Shown: positions 6,806 to 8,651 of the stretch, piece by piece
Layout of the letters: the number at the start of each line of letters is the position of its first letter
How positions within the stretch are numbered: position 1 is the first letter of the stretch
Assembly: GCA_943354205.1 (NCBI GenBank)
Contig: CALRBJ010000021.1
Span: 1 to 8,651 of the forward strand
Origin: Candidatus Nomurabacteria bacterium
GTDB taxonomy: Bacteria > Patescibacteriota > Minisyncoccia > Phycocordibacterales > UBA9973
DNA: 8,651 nt
Reading direction: 5' to 3'
Program-made: the position numbers and the translations under genes
The notes under the pieces: generated by a model
The model's input: the letters and a program-made list of their open reading frames with translations, nothing else
Told to the model about the DNA's origin: nothing
The model's database searches: none

Positions 6806-7216
6806 ATGCAATTCCGCGTCCCACAATTCATCGATATTGAAGACAAGATCTTCGGACCGTTCACCTTCAAACAATTCATCTATCTAGCTGGAGGAGCAGG
6901 GGCATGTTTTGTGCTCTGGAAGCTCTTGCCGCATTTCTTTGCTATATTTTTCATCTTGCCACTAGCTGGATTTTCTCTGGCACTCACTTTTTATAGAATA
7001 AATGGCAAACCTTTCATCTTTATCGTCCAAGCTTGGATAGGATATATGCTTCAAAGCAAGTTGTATGTTTGGAAAAAAGAGCCTAGAAAAAAAGAAACTG
7101 CAAAAACCGAACACGAAGCAGTCGCTGATTTGGTGCCGCGCCTTTCAGGTTCTAAACTAAAGGATATTTCTTGGAGCTTAGATGTTTTAGATTTGAATAA
7201 AGAGAAAAAACCTTGA
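6806..7216 (+). CDS. PrgI-family membrane protein of the T4SS-like cluster
   Basis: A 136-residue protein. The N-terminal block QFRVPQFIDIEDKIFGPFT followed by FKQFIYLAGG is the hallmark of the PrgI family (PF12666), small inner-membrane proteins encoded beside VirB4 in Gram-positive conjugation systems and common in Patescibacteria. They are regarded as VirB3-like partners of the VirB4 ATPase. Two membrane segments lie at about residues 24-42 and 43-62, with the turn at LPHFF. NGKPF (66-70) and a Trp in the next helix are also typical. The C-terminal 45 residues are charged and cytoplasmic (KKEPRKKE). It ends in TGA. Its usual partners are the two genes that follow, at 7280 and 7935. The upstream neighbour is the inserted four-helix-bundle gene, and array D supplies its 5' flank, so it may have its own promoter. 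Confidence 0.92.
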   Translation: MQFRVPQFIDIEDKIFGPFTFKQFIYLAGGAGACFVLWKLLPHFFAIFFILPLAGFSLALTFYRINGKPFIFIVQAWIGYMLQSKLYVWKKEPRKKETAKTEHEAVADLVPRLSGSKLKDISWSLDVLDLNKEKKP

Positions 7217-7227
7217 TTTTCCCCGTA

Positions 7228-7262
7228 TTTCATTCGTAATTCGTAATTCGTAATTTTTAATT
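7228..7262 (-). repeat. Heptamer repeat array E (reverse, upstream of the TraC N-terminal-domain gene)
   Basis: On the + strand: TTTCATT, three CGTAATT, TTTAATT, five heptamers. Its reverse complement shares a perfect 21-bp stretch with arrays A and B (two core units and the AATGAAA end), closer than array D does. It lies in the 63-bp gap after the PrgI stop. Confidence 0.95.
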
Positions 7263-7264
7263 GA

Positions 7265-7273
7265 TGCTATAAT
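7265..7273 (+). promoter_or_regulatory. Extended -10 promoter, probably leaderless, for the TraC N-terminal-domain gene
   Basis: TGcTATAAT at 7265-7273 is a perfect extended -10 element. Only six bases separate it from the ATG at 7280, so the expected start of transcription is the start codon itself. No Shine-Dalgarno sequence is present. The -35 position falls inside array E (AATTCG, 7245-7250) and is poor, which an extended -10 can tolerate. Confidence 0.55.
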
Positions 7274-7279
7274 GTCTCT

Positions 7280-7933
7280 ATGGCACTCTCCGCAAAGGCA
7301 ACTCAAGGATTTGTACCAATAAAAGAAGTTCGCGATGGCGTCGTCATATTGAAAGACGGCGGTTTGCGGGCTATTCTCATGGCTTCCTCCATAAACCTCT
7401 CACTGAAATCGAGCGAGGAGCAGATGGCGACTATCGCTTCCTTTCAAACATTTTTAAATTCTTTAGATTTTTCTATTCAAATAGTGGTGCAGTCGCGCCG
7501 ACTCGACATCCGCCCCTACCTCATACTGCTTGAAAGCCGGGCAAAGGAACAGCTGGAACCCCTTTTAAAAATCCAAACCCGCGAATATATCGAATTCATC
7601 CGCAATTTTACCGAGAACGTAAACATCATGACCAAGCACTTCTTTGTGGTCGTGCCATATACTGAGCCTGCGTTAAATGCTTCTAAAGGTCTCTCGGCGT
7701 TCTTGCCGGGTAAAAAAAGTTCTTCCAAAATAGCCGAGGACACTGCCGACTTCGAAGAAAAGAGAAATCAGCTCGAGCAGAGAATGGGTGTGGTCGAGCA
7801 AGGCCTGGCCCGACTCGGTGTGCGCACCGTAAAGCTCGGCACCGAAGAAGCAGTGGAGCTTTTTTATAAAGTATTCAATCCGGGCGAGAGCGAGCAGGGG
7901 ATAAAGATCCCCGCCCAAGAAGGCGTAAAATAA
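7280..7933 (+). CDS. TraC/VirB4 N-terminal-domain protein encoded as a separate gene
   Basis: A 217-residue soluble protein. Residues about 8-80 (TQGFVPIKEVRDGVV, LRAILMASSINLSLKS, SIQIVVQSRRLD) match the N-terminal TraC-like domain of VirB4 ATPases, which normally is fused to the ATPase domain. In Patescibacteria I recall it as a small gene just before virB4, as here. Residues about 88-130 continue the alpha/beta domain (FIRNFTENVNIMTKHFFVVVPY). Residues 155-185 look like a coiled coil, followed by LGVRTVKLGTEEAVELFYKVFNP. No Walker motifs are present, so it should not hydrolyse ATP itself. A role as regulatory or docking subunit for VirB4 at the inner membrane is inferred. Its TAA is one base from the ATG of the ATPase gene, which argues for coupled, equimolar production. 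A separate promoter with an extended -10 lies directly upstream. Confidence 0.85.
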   Translation: MALSAKATQGFVPIKEVRDGVVILKDGGLRAILMASSINLSLKSSEEQMATIASFQTFLNSLDFSIQIVVQSRRLDIRPYLILLESRAKEQLEPLLKIQTREYIEFIRNFTENVNIMTKHFFVVVPYTEPALNASKGLSAFLPGKKSSSKIAEDTADFEEKRNQLEQRMGVVEQGLARLGVRTVKLGTEEAVELFYKVFNPGESEQGIKIPAQEGVK

Positions 7934-7934
7934 T

Positions 7935-8651
7935 ATGTCTATATTTTCAAAATTATTTGGTAATAAAAAGAAGGGTGAAGAAGGTGGAGTCTTGCCAGTC
8001 CTGCCTTCACAGATATACGAAGCGGCGACTTTGGAATTTCAAGATGTCATCGCTCCTTCGGCGCTTGAGATCACCCCAAAGTCGCTAAACTTGGGCGACA
8101 AAATAGTGCGTACATTTTTCGTGATTTCCTATCCGCGCTTTCTGACCGACAACTGGTTCACCCCGATCATAAACTTGGATAAAATCTTCGATGTTTCGCT
8201 CTTTGTGCACCCGATCGAGACCGCCAAGCTCCTCCGCCATTTCCAGAAAAAAGTGGCCGAAGTGCAAAGCCAGATAAACGTGCGGGAGAACAAGGGCCTG
8301 GTGCGCGATCCGATACTCGACACTTCGTATCGCGATCTGGAACAGCTCCGCGATGATTTACAGCAAGCCCAGGAAAAGATGTTCGATGTCGGCCTTTATA
8401 TCACCATATATGCCGACAACGAGACCGAGCTTTATAAAATAGAATCAGAAATAAAATCCATCTTGGAGGCGAAGCTCGTATATGTAAAGCCAGCGCTTTT
8501 CCAGCAAGAAGAAGGTTTCAAGAGTGTCATGCCTATAGGCAACGACCTCTTAAATGTGCACCAAAAGCTCAACTCTGAACCACTCTCCAGTCTTTTTCCA
8601 TTCGTCTCTTTCGACCTCACTTCCGACAAAGGAATACTCTACGGGGTCAAT
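7935..8651 (+). CDS. virB4: VirB4/TraC-type T4SS ATPase, 5' portion (cut by window edge)
   Basis: The frame is open from ATG at 7935 to the right edge (239 codons visible). It starts MSIFSKLFGNKKKGEE, a basic leader, then DVIAPSALEITPKS and VRTFFVISYPRFL, which I recognise from the VirB4-like ATPases of Patescibacteria. A probable coiled coil spans about residues 95-150. The visible end, FPFVSFDLTSDKGILYGVN, normally comes shortly before the Walker A loop, which should lie just outside the window. So the catalytic motifs cannot be checked here. VirB4 hydrolyses ATP at the inner membrane to drive assembly and substrate movement in T4SS. The start is fixed by the stop of the preceding gene (TAAtATG), and AAGAAGG at about 7917-7923 may be a distant, weak ribosome site. 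G+C is again higher than in the repeat zone, like the main operon genes. Confidence 0.9.
   Translation, partial: MSIFSKLFGNKKKGEEGGVLPVLPSQIYEAATLEFQDVIAPSALEITPKSLNLGDKIVRTFFVISYPRFLTDNWFTPIINLDKIFDVSLFVHPIETAKLLRHFQKKVAEVQSQINVRENKGLVRDPILDTSYRDLEQLRDDLQQAQEKMFDVGLYITIYADNETELYKIESEIKSILEAKLVYVKPALFQQEEGFKSVMPIGNDLLNVHQKLNSEPLSSLFPFVSFDLTSDKGILYGVN

Noticed and set aside
7214..7216. TGA at the end of the PrgI gene considered as a recoded glycine codon
   Set aside because: The protein already has normal family length, and reading through adds only ten residues that end inside a repeat array; no other gene requires recoding.
6132..7262. Heptamer arrays considered as a CRISPR array
   Set aside because: Units are 7 bp with no spacers, and copies are far apart in both orientations; no cas genes present.

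Overview
The window looks like a piece of a Patescibacteria (Candidate Phyla Radiation) chromosome, most likely a Parcubacteria-like lineage. This is a judgement from gene content and family resemblance, not from a search. The evidence is a VirB6/TrbL-like membrane protein, a PrgI-family protein, a stand-alone TraC N-terminal-domain protein and a VirB4-type ATPase in the order usual for the reduced type IV secretion (T4SS)-like loci of that group. Shine-Dalgarno sequences are weak or absent. A short four-helix-bundle gene and AT-rich heptamer repeats sit between genes. Stops used are TAA, TAG and TGA, and no long gene needs TGA read as an amino acid, so the ordinary bacterial code suffices.

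Layout, all genes on the + strand: (1) 1-347, the 3' end of an unrecognised gene; (2) 349-3015, a large exported protein with a proline-rich linker, eight cysteines and an FFFGS tandem repeat; (3) 3049-5469, a VirB6/TrbL-like polytopic membrane protein with a long charged cytoplasmic tail; (4) 5473-6324, a soluble helical protein with a disordered tail; (5) 6365-6715, an S23/IVP-type four-helix-bundle gene, AT-rich and apparently inserted; (6) 6806-7216, a PrgI-family protein; (7) 7280-7933, a TraC/VirB4 N-terminal-domain protein; (8) 7935 to the right edge, the start of the VirB4-type ATPase, cut before its Walker A motif. No tRNA, rRNA, CRISPR array or transposase was seen, and no gene-free stretch exceeds 300 bases.

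The genes probably build one envelope-spanning machine. The VirB6-like protein and PrgI would form the inner-membrane part, VirB4 with its split-off N-terminal partner would supply energy, and the large exported protein would be an extracytoplasmic component. No relaxase, pilin or coupling protein is visible here, so the substrate is unknown.

The most notable feature is a family of four repeat arrays, each 35 bp and made of five heptamers with core AATTACG (reverse CGTAATT). Two lie in one orientation (one inside the coding sequence of gene 4, one over its stop codon). Two lie in the opposite orientation, upstream of genes 6 and 7. They bracket the four-helix-bundle gene as inverted repeats. 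Near the downstream two there are TATAAT boxes so close to the ATG that PrgI and the TraC-N gene may be read from leaderless transcripts.
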